64,000 bases of DNA, from the NCBI GenBank assembly GCA_028386065.3, contig JAKUCV010001841.1, forward strand, positions 142,606 through 206,605. Direction: 5' to 3'. Below are positions 1 to 10,834 of the stretch, one piece after another. Position 1 is the first letter of the stretch. The number at the start of each line of letters is the position of its first letter. A model generated the notes under the pieces. It worked only from the letters and a program-made list of their open reading frames with translations. It was not told the DNA's origin and made no database searches. The stretch is from Turnera subulata (lineage: Eukaryota; Streptophyta; Magnoliopsida; Malpighiales; Passifloraceae). The position numbers were made by a program, and so were the translations under genes.

Positions 1-81
1 TTTTATAAAAATTTTTTCTTTAGAAAATTATTTTTTTTATGCCACCACACCTTGCCACAAAGCAAAAATATTTTTTAAAAA

Positions 82-98
82 CCCCCCCCCCCCCCCCC
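82..98. repeat. Poly-C run
   Basis: Seventeen consecutive C residues follow a short A-rich stretch just before the copia remnant. It may be an assembly or sequencing-sensitive homopolymer. Confidence 0.9.
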
Positions 99-119
99 AT
101 TTAATTGATTAATGGTCAC

Positions 120-1884
120 ATACATAGTATCTCCCATCTTAGGACCATGAGTTATATAATGCTCCACCACAGGGTTGTGAAATTGGTCCCTTAAAGAAGA
201 TTGGGAATCTACGTTGGGTATGTATCTCCATATATTATAAAGATAATTGAAACCTATGACAGGGGATTGGAGATTCATTTAGAGCTTATTAGTTGATGTT
301 TTACCCAACATCAGGGGGAGAGAAAATAAGTAGCTGGATCAAGAAATTATTGTAATGACTTGTCAATATTTAATTTTTGATCCTCGAATATTAGTATGAA
401 CCTGAAGTTCTAAGAAATGATTCATTTGCAAAAGATTAGTAAGTCATTTGCCAGACATATTTATTTGAAATATGTGACTATATACCAGCTGCAAATGCTC
501 TTGTTTTGATGTTCCTGAAGAACAATATAAGTATGCAAATGAATCCATATGGATTATACTCGGTTCCAAAAGAAAAGAAATTCTCGATAGAGAAAAAGGA
601 GCAAAAGTGATAAGATGGCCCCAGTGAGAAAATAAACCTCCAGTAGAGGTTTGAATTAAAATTCCTCCAGAAGAGGTTTTTTGACACAAGTTGATAAAGT
701 TCCAGAAGTAACTCAGGTACCTGAAATAAATAAATATGGTGAGATCTCAATTACAGTGTCAGAAATAAGATGGAACCGATGTAAAAATAACCGTCGATAG
801 AATATTTGTCTTATTTAATATATAGCGCTAAATAAAATGAGGATCATGAACCTACATTAATGAATGTAGGCATAAAATGATTGGCCAAAATAGAAATATA
901 ATTAAGGCTGTGTTAGACCCGCTTGTGAAGCGAGATATTTTCCGGACCTGTAGTCCGTACACTAGAAGGTGTAAAATTCAATTGGTCATAAAAGGGTATT
1001 TGTGCGGAAAAAAATAAATAATGAGATATAAAGCACGGTTCGTGGCACAAAGTTTTTACCCAAACGACCAGATATTCATTATGAGGAGCTATGCTCCCCT
1101 GTGGTGGAAGCAATTATTTGGTAAGTCTGGCAGTATATGAAATGTATTAGAAATGCATCTGATGAATGCTTCTACAACCTACTATGGATCCATAAGTTGT
1201 GAAATATACATGAAGATCCCTGAAGGATCCAAGATGCCTGAAGCAACTAATTCCCGAGAAATTACAAAATAGAACTGAATTGATATTTTCAGTCATTTTT
1301 TTTTTGAATATGGATAAATCCATTTATGATTGGCACTCCAGAAGAGGCTTCCAAATACCGTGCTATTAATTGGTCCTGGAGTACCTTATTATAAAATCTG
1401 AAGCTTTTGACTTAAGCCTATTGGCAAGATGTGAATTCGCTCTTATCTTCGGGATATAAAAGATGTGGTGGTATGTTAATCATGTAAACCCGAAGAAAGA
1501 AGAGTTGTTTCTTGCAGATGCCGATCCCCTTCTTGATCCACAAAAGGCACAACCGAACATCTGCTACAACTTTACACATGAAATTGTTGTATCATCGGGA
1601 CCACAAAAGCAAGATGACGAGAAAGATGCACCAACAACAAATTGTGAAGATAATGCTGCCTTCATTGTCCAATTTAAAGTAATGATGTATCAAAAGTGAT
1701 CGGACAAAGCACATGTCACCAGAAGTTGACAAGGATGATTGGCATTCAACGACATAATACGCACTGCACTCTTTTTTCCTTCACCAAGTTTTTATCCCAT
1801 TGGGTTTTTCTTGGTAAGGTTTTTAATGAGGCAGTTATTCAAAAAGGCGTATTCTCCTACAGTACAATGACATTCAAGGGGGAG
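120..1884 (+). pseudogene. Decayed Ty1/copia pol (integrase C-terminus, hinge, reverse transcriptase, RNase H)
   Basis: Remnant of a copia polyprotein read in all three plus frames, with many stops and frameshifts. In order I can read: the end of integrase (about 200-280, a degraded LGIYVGY-type block); the hinge with the IHLQ...LANQLP-like stretch (about 420-500); an EISINYV / NRNEIIVDNIF-like block (740-830); the start of the reverse transcriptase (RYKARLVAQ-like at about 1020, then a block like YEETYSPVV); a YMKIPEG-like block near 1205; and the RNase H end (LADA.LLDP.KA at 1515-1550, CEDNAAFI at 1640-1670). The reading comes from knowledge of plant copia proteins. No frame longer than about 90 codons survives, so it is inactive. 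The 5' end lies outside the window; the same subfamily recurs at about 30.65 kb. Confidence 0.85.
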
Positions 1885-2087
1885 TGTTATAAAATAACCT
1901 GTGAATGTCATTTTACTAGTTACCTACCTACCCCTTATATGTCATTTTCTTATACTATGGCTTTATAAGGCCATTAACTCTGTATATTGGGTAATGAAAA
2001 TTGAATGAATAATGAGAGCAGAATTGACGAGTCTTTCTTCTTCCTGCTTACCATCTTCTTCTCTACCATCTTCTTTCTCCATTAACA
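1885..2087 (+). mobile_element. 3' LTR of the copia remnant
   Basis: The sequence begins TGTTATAAAATAA directly after a purine-rich tract (cattcaagggggag, 1871-1884), the usual polypurine-tract/LTR junction. It ends ...CCATTAACA near 2087. Length is about 203 bp, short for copia. It contains a mid-LTR TTTATAAGG promoter-like stretch (about 1962). No 5' LTR is in the window, so the right boundary rests on the TG...CA rule only. Confidence 0.65.
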
Positions 2088-2354
2088 AAATATTAATCCC
2101 TTAAATTTATAACAAAAAAAAATATTTTTTTTGTTTTCCAAATTTCTCTCCATCGAATGGGTCCAGTTCAGCATAGCAATGAGGAGATTTGGACATTGCA
2201 CCTTTCCACCACATCCGGATGGACAATAACCAAAGAGATAACTAACCTGATATTTACAGATATATCGCCTCTTAATTTAAGACAATGAGGTGACTTTCCT
2301 TCCCTCAATTGAAAAGCAAAAAAGTTGAATCCGATTGCACGTGCATTTTTCTTT
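2088..2354. other. Unassigned AT-rich spacer
   Basis: No gene, LTR or terminal repeat recognised between the copia LTR and the SINE. Short frames here are uninformative. Confidence 0.6.
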
Positions 2355-2525
2355 TTTTGGTTTCCCATTCCGTATCCGCAGCTTTGCCCCGACTAATTCG
2401 GTTCGATCCGGGTTGGTGGATGAATCTCCCAATGAGAATTTTCTGCATATACGAGGATTCAAATCCAAGACCTCGCTTAAGCGGAACCAAGTCGTTTACT
2501 ACTTGGACCAATCCCACATTGGGAG
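2355..2525 (-). mobile_element. tRNA-derived SINE (Au-like)
   Basis: On the minus strand a pol III box A-like stretch (TGGTCCAAGTAGT, complement of 2499-2510) is followed about 35 nt on by a box B-like GGATTTGAATCC (2455-2466). After it come motifs I associate with plant Au-type SINEs: a TTCTCATTGGGAGATTCA stretch, CCACCAACCCGG, and GAATTAGTCGGGGC, then an A-rich tail near 2355. The internal promoter is degenerate. Family assignment is from memory. Could also be a tRNA-like tail of another element. Confidence 0.55.
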
Positions 2526-2702
2526 ACTCACCAAATTTTGCATTTTTCTTCTTGCAAACAAAAGAGGGGGGAAAAAGAAACTTGTGCTTAGACAATTCAC
2601 GATCAAATTTTGCAACTACATATCTCTTTATGCTCCTCTACATCAAATTGGCATCATCTTGTAATTCCGTATTCTTCACCGTATCACACAAGGATTATTT
2701 TT
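2526..2702. other. Unassigned spacer
   Basis: Flanking DNA between the SINE and the old gypsy element. Its right edge (2703-2707, GGCAA) looks like the left target-site copy of that element. Confidence 0.5.
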
Positions 2703-2707
2703 GGCAA

Positions 2708-3156
2708 TGTTGGAAATGAGAAATTTAGTTGGGTTGTCAAATGCTTGAAATTAACTTGTATTTAGGAGAAGGAACCTTTCGTCTTGATCAAAAGTTCTTT
2801 TATTTGAACTCACAGCTTAATTTGTCTATGAAACTAAAGGGAGACAAGACTTGGGGAAGTCTTAGGGTTGTGACTCAGGAGGACTCTCCAATGCCTAAGC
2901 TAGGATGGGGAACTTTTGCGGAGAATATTGATAGACTAAAAGTGAGCTTCTTTGGAGAAGTGAATTGTGTCTTGCTATGCTCACCTCTGATCCCTTTTAT
3001 AGTGAATACTCACAGGATCTTAACTCTTTGCTGCCTTTTTAACTTCATGAAATTCTTCTTAACATATCATAATTCCCACAATGTAATTTGTGCTTTTAAT
3101 AACTTTGAAGAACCTTGTAACTTATGGTGAAAACCAGTGAAAACCATATGTCATCA
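2708..3156 (-). mobile_element. 3' LTR of the minus-strand gypsy element
   Basis: Matches 8478-8967 over most of its length in the same orientation. On the minus strand it opens TGATGACATATGG after a GGGGGCTAG polypurine-like tract (complement of about 3160-3175), carries a clear TATA box (CTATAAAAGGG, about 2993-3003), and ends ...CATTTCCAACA. The 133-codon plus frame over it is an LTR artefact: a similar frame occurs in the other LTR. Confidence 0.7.
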
Positions 3157-3518
3157 TCATCACTAGCCCCCAATTTTGAGAGAAGTTGTATAGCAATTTC
3201 CCTTAGAGTTTATTACTTCCAAGGTGTATTTTTGGTTCTGCGCTTTCATGTATTAGATTGCCTTACTTGGCTAATTCTAATCACGATCTCAACATATCTG
3301 AGTTTGAATCATGAGCTTATTGTGTTTGTGAATCATATCTTTGTAGATGTAAGCTCTTCAAATGACCAATATGGAATTAGCTAAATTTTAAATTCACTGA
3401 AATTGAGAGTTCATATAGCCCCTAATGTGTGTGCCCATTGTAAGAAAGAGGTTGAAGACTTTGTAGAGCTTATATGGACCACTTTTCGGCTTTTGCACTT
3501 TTATTTGGATCTGCGAGA
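3157..3518 (-). mobile_element. 3' internal end of the minus-strand gypsy element
   Basis: Non-coding DNA between the polypurine-like tract and the inserted long LTR. Two G-run motifs of the form GGGGCTA occur on the minus strand (complement of about 3164-3172 and 3417-3424), resembling duplicated polypurine tracts. No protein is readable. Confidence 0.4.
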
Positions 3519-5846
3519 ATGTTAGCACCCAAATTTTGTCCGTCCTTTTCCGTGTCCTTAACTTGTGTCACGTCCGAACTCCATCACGTTTTAGAGTCTC
3601 AAAAATCCAAAAAATATATATTTTTGAGGGTCATGGGGACTATCTATCTATCAACTTATCATGCTAAAGGCGTTCCTGGACTTCCCAGAATTTTCTTGGA
3701 ATTTTTCGGGACTTGGCCAAATTTTCATATTTTCGACCCAGAAACTCCCAGTCGTAGTCAAATCAATCTGTGCTCAAAACGGAGGCATCTGAGGCATAAA
3801 CAAAGTCATCCGAGGTCACGAGCGAAGCCGGACAAGTCAAAAGAGGGAGTACACGAAATTTCAGATCGAAAGAATACCCGGAAGAAGGGTCGGCCCAGCT
3901 AGGCCAACCAAACCCCAGGTCGGCCAGCTAGGCCGACCAGACCACTGTGGCCGCCCCAGCTAGGCCGACCTGGCTCCCGGGCTGTTCTTCGCACCTTGTC
4001 TTTCGGTCACCGGCCATGCCCTAGTCACTTAGTGGTCATGCACCCCTCGATCTTAGAAAAATCATAAAAAATCGTGTGTATGTCCGAAATTCATGAAACT
4101 TTAGGAGCTCGTCCCAGAAATTGAGACGCATCTTTTATATTTTCTAAGAATTCCCAAGGTCCCAATAGACCCCTTTGAATGATTAAACGTCTTTTGGGTC
4201 CAGGCCACGTCTCCAGGCCATCGCCTACACCAATCTACCACCCCTATCCCCTCGTCGCGCCCCCCCCTCCCGCGCACGTCTCGCTCTAAGTTGAAAAAAA
4301 GAGGGTTGATATTCGCCTTATTCTACCTCTCTTGTACCCCCTCTAAGTCGGAATTCGGGCACAAAGTCATCGTCTTCCTAAACATTCCTTGCGAGAGTGG
4401 TCGGTACCTCTCTCTGTTTGTGTCTCACTTTTCTCCACAATCGTTAGGACACAATTAAGCTTAGGAATCGGGTAGTACCCCGACTTCCTCCAGTTCATCG
4501 GGTTAGATCTAGGAGAACAACCTCAAAGGCGGCACCATGAGCATCCCAACCCCGGAAGTTGGCTCTCAGGCACATTCTCCTCTTTTAAAAACTCGGATTA
4601 GTACACCCATTTCAAACACCAATTGAGGTAGAACACACCCATTTCAAAGAATCAATTGTACACCCATCTTCAAGAAACTCACCCATTTTCAAGAAACAAA
4701 ATCCAGGTAGAACACATCCATTTCAAAGAATCAAAGATTGGGTTTGTACACCAAATTCAAACATCAATTCGGGTTTATACATCCACTTTTCAATGCATTT
4801 TTTTAGACAAAACTTGCATCATCATAGTCATGATATGCATCTAAGAACACTCTTTGAACATGTTGCATCCTAGTTAGGATCTTTGCTTAGAATGAGTTAG
4901 AACACAACTCTCCTTTGTGCATCTTAGTGTAGTCACACTAAAGAATCAAGTTTAGAATGGTTAGAAAAACACCATAAGAACAAGTTTAATGCATCCTTGA
5001 ACAAAAGTTTGCATCTTTGAATGAATCATTTCATAGAACTTGCATCTTGAAGTGAAGCTAGAACATAACACATGTTGTAGGCATTCTTGAACAAAAGATT
5101 ATACCTTTGAATGAGTTGATGCATAGAAAATGCATAGATTTGAGCTAGAATATAGCACCTAAGAAAGAACACACTAAAGATAGGCTAGAATATGGCTCCT
5201 TTGAATGAATTGTTGCATAGAATTGCATTTTGCACAAGAATGTTGCATTCATCCTCTTGATTTTGAAAGATTTGCATGCTTTGAACAAAAAGCTTTTTAA
5301 ATTGCATTGAACATAATGCATTAAAGGAAATATGCCTTTTGATCACAAAAGTTTTCAAGGAAAAATGCCTTTTAATCATCAAAGTTTTGAGGAAAGATGC
5401 CTTTTGAGTTTTGAAGAAAGAACCCTTTTTCGGAGACAAGTGCCTAAGTTTTGAGAAAATGTTATGTGCAGCCAAAGTGCCAAAAGTTTTAGAAAAGAAA
5501 GAAGTTTTGTACGGGTCGAAGCACCCAAAGTTTTGCGCGGCCGAAGTACCCAAATTTGAGAAGATGTGTTGCGGCACTTAGTCAAGTGTCTTTCGAGAAT
5601 GTGTCCTGCGGTAGTCACCCAGGATTTTGAGAAGTTCATCCATGGAGAGCCTTTACCGTCTAGTTAGACTTTAGGGGTTCCCTTTAGATGAATTACAAGA
5701 GCTTTGAACCCATAACAGGGGGTACGTAGGCAGTCTCAAGTGGATGAGGCGTAAGCTCAAATATGTAAATGTTTTGCATTTCGTAATTGTATTTGTTTGT
5801 GTGTTTGTTCACATGAAGTATTTGATCCAACTACGAAACGTACACA
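3519..5846 (+). mobile_element. Long LTR of a second gypsy family (Tat/Ogre-like)
   Basis: Begins TGTTAGCACCCAAATTTTG, a typical start for long plant gypsy LTRs, and probably ends ...CGTACACA at about 5846, giving about 2.3 kb. Near the 3' end (about 5720) is GGGTACGTAGGCAGTCTCAAG, a motif I associate with Tat-type LTRs. Inside are three GGTCGGCC/GGCCGACC palindromes (3890-3985) and degenerate direct repeats (4600-4770, 4930-5240, 5330-5600). No gag follows. The downstream stretch TTTTTTTGGCATC could be a mutated primer-binding site. The right boundary is uncertain. Confidence 0.5.
3890..3985. repeat. Three near-palindromic GGTCGGCC-AGCTA-GGCCGACC units
   Basis: Three units of about 30 bp, each a near-perfect inverted repeat (GGTCGGCC, an AGCT centre, GGCCGACC), in GC-rich DNA in the U3/R part of the LTR at 3519-5846. 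Each could form a stable hairpin. Confidence 0.8.
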
Positions 5847-7250
5847 TTTTTTTGGCATCTAATATCATCGGTATTATCTTAGTGAAGATGATGGTCCGCG
5901 ATAAATGAATCCCCAAACCCTCCTCTTAGTTTCGAGATCTGCGCTTTATCCGGAGTCAACAACAGGTTTTCCTCAAGTTTTCCCTTATTGGCGAATCCTT
6001 TTCAAGATGACAATTAAGAGAATACTGAGAACAGTGTGTGCCCAATATTTCCGTGAGTTTGTCCGGATTTTTGGTAATCTCTTTGAACAAACTTAGCCGA
6101 AAGTGCGAATACCATGCAAACATATTTTGTTTAGGTTTCTGGGTTTTAAATGAGACCGTTTGTGACTCCTCCAATTACATCTGGGAATATGTTTAGAATG
6201 ATGGTTCTTTGGGAAGCGGTTAATTTGTCTATCTCGGGAATCATTGAATTGGTTCTCTCCACTTAAGTTAAGCATGTTCATATGAATTGTCACGAATCGC
6301 AGGCCATCAATTTTAAACCACGACAACGAGGAGATATCCCCACCAATCAGGCCAGCGGCGCGATGCTCACAGAAAGGCCTCTCTTAAATTTGTATTAAGC
6401 CCCCACTATTTACTCATAATGGGACTTTTTGCTTTTTTGTTGTCTCGGAGAGGTTTTCTTTTTTGGACCTATTGATGTCTATCTTTTGGTACCACTAATA
6501 CGAAGAGGACCTTTAAATATAGGTACCTTCAACATATGAATGGAGGGGACCCGAAATAAGGAGGACCTCTAACTTCTTTATAAGGAGGACCTCTAACTTC
6601 TTTATAAGGAGGGGACACGATGTAAAGAGAACCTCAAAAAGTGGTACCTTCTTTGCACGTTCCTTGATATGCGATCCTTGTTTTTTGAACTACTTGGCCT
6701 TGGTCGTCTTTTTAGATTGTGCGACTTACTTGGGCTATATTGCCTTAGTCACCTTTATTATTCGATCTTTTCTTTATATCATCTTTTATCATGCGATATT
6801 TTAGAACGTCTTGTTTTTTGCGACTCAAATTGGCTACATGACCTTTCGTCTTCTTATTCTTTTGATGGAAGGGGTTGCATGGCCTTTCGTTGTCTCACTT
6901 TGCAACTAACAGGCTACATGGTCTTTCACCGTCTTACTTTTCCATCTAGTATAGACTGCATGGCCTACAGTCATCTTTTCATGGGATGTTTCCAGGAAGT
7001 CGAGGTCCTTTTGAAATGAGTTCCTTAATTGAGAAGTACTTTGATTCATCAAAGGAGAAGTCTTGAAGGCCTTTTCTTGAGAGGTCTTTTTTTTTTTTGA
7101 AAGGATTGAATTCAATATGGAATTGATAACAATGATTCATAGAAAACTAGAAAATAGAACTTTTTGGCTCATTTATTCAATGGAACTGAAGAGACCTTGC
7201 AAAGTTTTTATTTGTAGAAAGAAAATAACAAAAACTATGTAATGGAGTAT
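5847..7250. other. Unassigned internal retroelement DNA with short tandem repeats
   Basis: Follows the long LTR and precedes the gypsy gag remnant. No retroelement protein is readable. It holds tandem copies of ATAAGGAGGACCTCTAACTT (about 6556-6615) and loosely repeated units with ACATGGCCTTTCGTC (about 6830-6970), which produce a 116-codon plus frame of no evident meaning. Confidence 0.5.
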
Positions 7251-7443
7251 AGGAGAAGAACCTCCAGTGCTTTTACTCCTTAGTGTAGAGTCCCTTTAGG
7301 TTCTCTATATTTTATATATGGGGGAGTAACTTTCCAGTTCTTGGATTCTGCAACCTTCTTCTTCCTGTGGTGTTCCCACCTCGTCGACTATTACACTTAA
7401 GTGGGACTTTGCTAAAGCTATTGCCTTCTCCATATTAATTTGC

Positions 7444-8470
7444 TTATTTTGCCATTAGATAATCTTCATTCTCAGGGGCTTTGGCAGCTAAAGCCTTCTT
7501 TAAATCCATATTTAAGGTGGCTGTTATTAGCGCATGTGCTTTGGTTGAGGTAATTAAATTTGGAATTTCAATAGCCTCTGCATTGAAGCGCTTTATAAAA
7601 TGCCTCAAGGACTCATCTGGCTTCTGTTTCATCAGCATGAGGGGCGGTGGAGTCTTCTTGATCCTCTTTTGACTTGAGAAGTGAGTTAGGAATTGGTCAT
7701 TGAGTTCTTTGAAATTTCCTATGGATTTGGGTGTCAATGCCATGTACCACTCCCTAGATGACTAGATCAAAGTGGTATGAAAAGCTATACACAAGAAAAC
7801 ATCTGAATAACCGTGCATTCCCATCGTCCCCATATACTGCTGAAGATGGTCTCTAGGGTTTGTATGACTACCATAATTTTCAATGGAAGGGGCCTTGTAC
7901 CTCTCCGGTACTGGAGCAAGCCGAACATCACCTTTTGAAGATAAGATGCCATCTATCTTATTTTTCCTTACTTGTCGGGTCACCGACTGTGGGTTTTGTT
8001 TAATCAATTTTCTGACTTGTCTTGCCAATTGGTTCTTTTGATCCTCTAGTCATAGGCGGTTGGGCAGCCACGACTGATCTTGGTTGTGGATCTTCATTAT
8101 CACATGGGAGGCATATTGGTTCTCTCCTTGTTCTTTATCTGTTACTTGTCTCTGCAATATCTGTTGTTAAGAGGTGGGGCTAGGAGCTTTGCAAACTCGC
8201 CAGTAATTCTTGCCTGAATTGCATAAATTTAGAACTTATTATTGTGTCCTAACTTAGCTGACCGATAGGACTAGGATTAACCGAGGTACCTTCGGTGGGG
8301 GTGGATGTTAAGATCCCACTTCTGGGAATGACTCTGGTGATCGGAGTTCCTCTGACGGTCAAACCACCTCTAATAGTCGAAGTACCTTCCTGGAGTTCCA
8401 AAAATTAGTATGCTGGACCTGAGTGTTCATGACGGGGAGCCATGGCTTTTTGTCCAGGTTCCCACAAATG
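7444..8470 (-). pseudogene. Gypsy gag remnant
   Basis: Minus-strand capsid-like region. The frame at 7762-8028 contains PVPERYKAPSIENYGSHTNP and DHLQQY, the usual start of gag in this group. The frame at 7444-7743 contains KSIGNFKELNDQFLTHFSS and DESLRHFIKRFNAEA. Both are in the same frame (starts 285 nt apart) and are split by one in-frame amber codon at 7762-7764, just before a REWYM-like motif. Upstream, a possible N-terminus begins after the PBS-like sequence at about 8450 but is frameshifted (8030-8450). Downstream the frame stops at 7444 and no nucleocapsid, protease or RT follows. Family reading is from known gypsy gag proteins. Confidence 0.75.
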
Positions 8471-8477
8471 GGGCTAA

Positions 8478-8967
8478 TGTTAAAAACAATAAATTCAATT
8501 GGGTTGTTAGATGCCTGAAATTCACTTGTATTTAGGAGGAGCCTTTCGTCTTGATCGGAAGCTTCTTCACTTGAACTCACGGCTTGATTTGTCTGCAAAA
8601 CCAAAGGGAGATAAAACCCGAGGAAGTCTTGGGGTTGCGACCCCAGAGGATCCTCCAATGGGTAAGTTAGGATGGGGGACTTTTGCAAAGAATATTGATA
8701 GACAGAAAGTGAGCTTTTTTCTAAAAGTGAATTGTGTCTTACTATGCTCACCTCGGTCCCTTCTATAGGAAATTCTCACAGTCTTAACTCTTTGTTGCCT
8801 TTTTAGATTCATGAAATAATTATTAACATATCATAATCCTTACATAATCCTTACATTGTAATTTTTGCTTTTAATAACTTTAAAAAAACTTATAACTTCC
8901 TTCAATTTTCTTCAACTAGACCAGGGACCTTTGAGGTTGAGCTTATGGTGAAAACTATATATCATGA
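8478..8967 (-). mobile_element. 5' LTR of the minus-strand gypsy element
   Basis: Related to 2708-3156. On the minus strand it opens TCATGATATATAG (the other copy has TGATGACATATGG, so the TG has decayed to TC) and ends ...TTGTTTTTAACA. It is followed at once by TTAGCCCCATTTGTGGGAACC, which resembles the TTGGCGCCGTCTGTGGGAA primer-binding/leader of Tat-type gypsy elements. The TATA position is mutated (CTATAGAAGGG). Confidence 0.65.
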
Positions 8968-9540
8968 GGCACCATAAACACTTCAATGATTCAACTGTAC
9001 ACAATTTGAAACGCTCCGACCCGTATTTACCGTACACAGTAAACACGTGCCGGAACTGTGACAACTCAACCAAAATAAGACCGGCATACAGTGTATATAA
9101 CAGAGATCCGGGCTCAACGGCCCAATATAAAAACAACAATAAAAACTCATCCGGCCCAATGGCCCAATAATAACAAAAGTATGCACAGCGGAAGACTTAA
9201 AGACTCACTAACACTGTATGCGTAATAGATGCAACCTATGGATCCAAGCCCGTCCAAGGGATAACGCTGCAGCCTGTCTGGAATGCACCAAGCCTGTACA
9301 TGAAACAACTCATCCTACGGGATGAAAGCCAGCAGGTGAGGGGTGAGTCCGAAGTGCTCACGACAATGGAAAAACCATCGATATGGACACTAAAGTTACT
9401 CAAGGCCAAAAACAATCAAAAATCGACCAAAAGACTCAACAAAATCCAATTATCCAATTTTATCCTTCCGGGCCCTGTCACGGATAAGCTAGGGTCGTAC
9501 CAGGTTATCAACCTGTTCCTGGTGCCAGATCAAAAAGAAC

Positions 9541-9900
9541 CCATGGATAGACATCCCAAAAATAACAAACCGGGATAGACATCCCAAGCATAGACATGCT
9601 TATCACACGAACCCAGATCATGGCCACCACGAAACAGTCTCTAACCATCTGGTCGTACCTCTACTTACCACGTGACAATTATATTACTGTCGTCAAAAAC
9701 CAAACTCACAGGGATCGACATCCCTAACCAAAGTACCGAGGATCGACATCCTCATCACAATTCATTAGTTATTCCATTATATTTATTCCAAAGGACACAG
9801 AAAGTCGACACGGGGATAAACATCCCAAAAATACCAAAATACCAAATACTGGATAAACATCCCGACAACAATCAAGACCACGGGATAAACATCCCGAACC
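9541..9900 (-). repeat. Array of GGGATNNACATCCC palindromes in LTR A
   Basis: At least eight short imperfect inverted repeats of the form (G)GGAT-A/C-R-ACATCCC, spaced 15-80 bp apart. Equivalent arrays lie in LTRs C and E and a shorter one in B. See findings. Confidence 0.75.
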
Positions 9901-10832
9901 AACCACAGCAAACGCAATACTCAACAGTGCAACAACCCACAAAACAAATTACCGAGTAATATAGGCACATATTGAAGGAAATCCATCCTCACCTTGGCCG
10001 ATTACTCAACTTCGGAAATAATGACCGGTCCGACGCCGGCTCCTCGGGAAACTGCCCGATATCCGAACCTATACAACAAGACCACATACACACACATAAA
10101 TGCACATAAGAGTATGTCATGATGCCAAACTACGAATTAATCCCATTCCGGTTCTTATCTGATATTATTATCTCTTATCGAAATTAATTTTCCCAACGTA
10201 TTTCCGAATATAATTTCGGTACCATACTTTAATTAAAACTCTCTTTAAAATATATTTCCATAAAATAATTATAATTTCCCAAAATTATAATTACTATAAT
10301 TTTTCTGAAAATTATGTCATACGTATATATATTTTCCAAAATATTGTTGTTATTATTTTTTTATAAAACTATTTACCATAATATAATTACTAATTATTAT
10401 TATATTAGGAAACCATATTTTCCAACATAATTACTTTTAATTTACAAAATACATATTTATATACATACACCAAAATTATAATTTTCCAGACTAGATAATA
10501 TACATATTAATTTCCAGAAATTAATTTCAAGTTACATATATATTTTTTTCCAATTTAATAATAGTTTTTCCAAAGCACATCTTAATTATTTATCAAGGTA
10601 CATATATATTTCAAAACCATAAACCATAACACAGATTTACCATATTTTTCGAAATATGAAAATATATATTTTTTTCCTCTAAATTAAATACCAGAATACA
10701 GGTAAATACATAAATACATATATATATTGTTTTGTTTGTTTTTTTTTTAAATAAAAGCAGAACTGGTCGCACCCGGATCCAGACCCAGGCGCGACCCGGA
10801 CTGCACAGCGGGTCGACTACTCGGATCTGCTC

Positions 10833-10834
10833 AC
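10833..10834 (-). promoter_or_regulatory. Putative splice donor in the LTR A leader
   Basis: GAG|GTGAGC at the sense-strand end of the GC-rich block. The same position carries a donor in LTRs B-F. Confidence 0.5.

Larger units (their letters stand above)
2708..8967 (-). mobile_element. Old Ty3/gypsy element on the minus strand, truncated and nested
   Basis: Two related LTRs lie at 8478-8967 (5' LTR) and 2708-3156 (3' LTR). They bracket a gag remnant (7444-8470) and a polypurine-like tract next to the 3' LTR. The flanks are GGCAA (2703-2707) and GGCAC (8968-8972), a plausible 5-bp target duplication with one mismatch. The LTRs are only about 80% alike by eye, so either the element is very old or two copies have been joined. 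Pol is missing; a long LTR of another family (3519-5846) and unassigned DNA sit where it should be. The gag type (PVPERYK...DPRDHL...) suggests the Tat-related group. Confidence 0.55.

Noticed and set aside
2455..2510. Possible tRNA gene from box A/B-like motifs
   Set aside because: No cloverleaf can be drawn; the 3' context fits a SINE.
2729..3130. 133-codon plus frame, with a related 85-codon frame at 8,511-8,768
   Set aside because: Both lie in LTRs of the minus-strand gypsy element; similarity comes from the shared LTR.
6669..7019. 116-codon Leu/Cys-rich frame
   Set aside because: Composition follows short repeats; no domain recognised and no support from context.
9541..9900. CRISPR-like array
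   Set aside because: Repeats are short palindromes of uneven spacing in a plant LTR; no uniform spacers and no cas genes.
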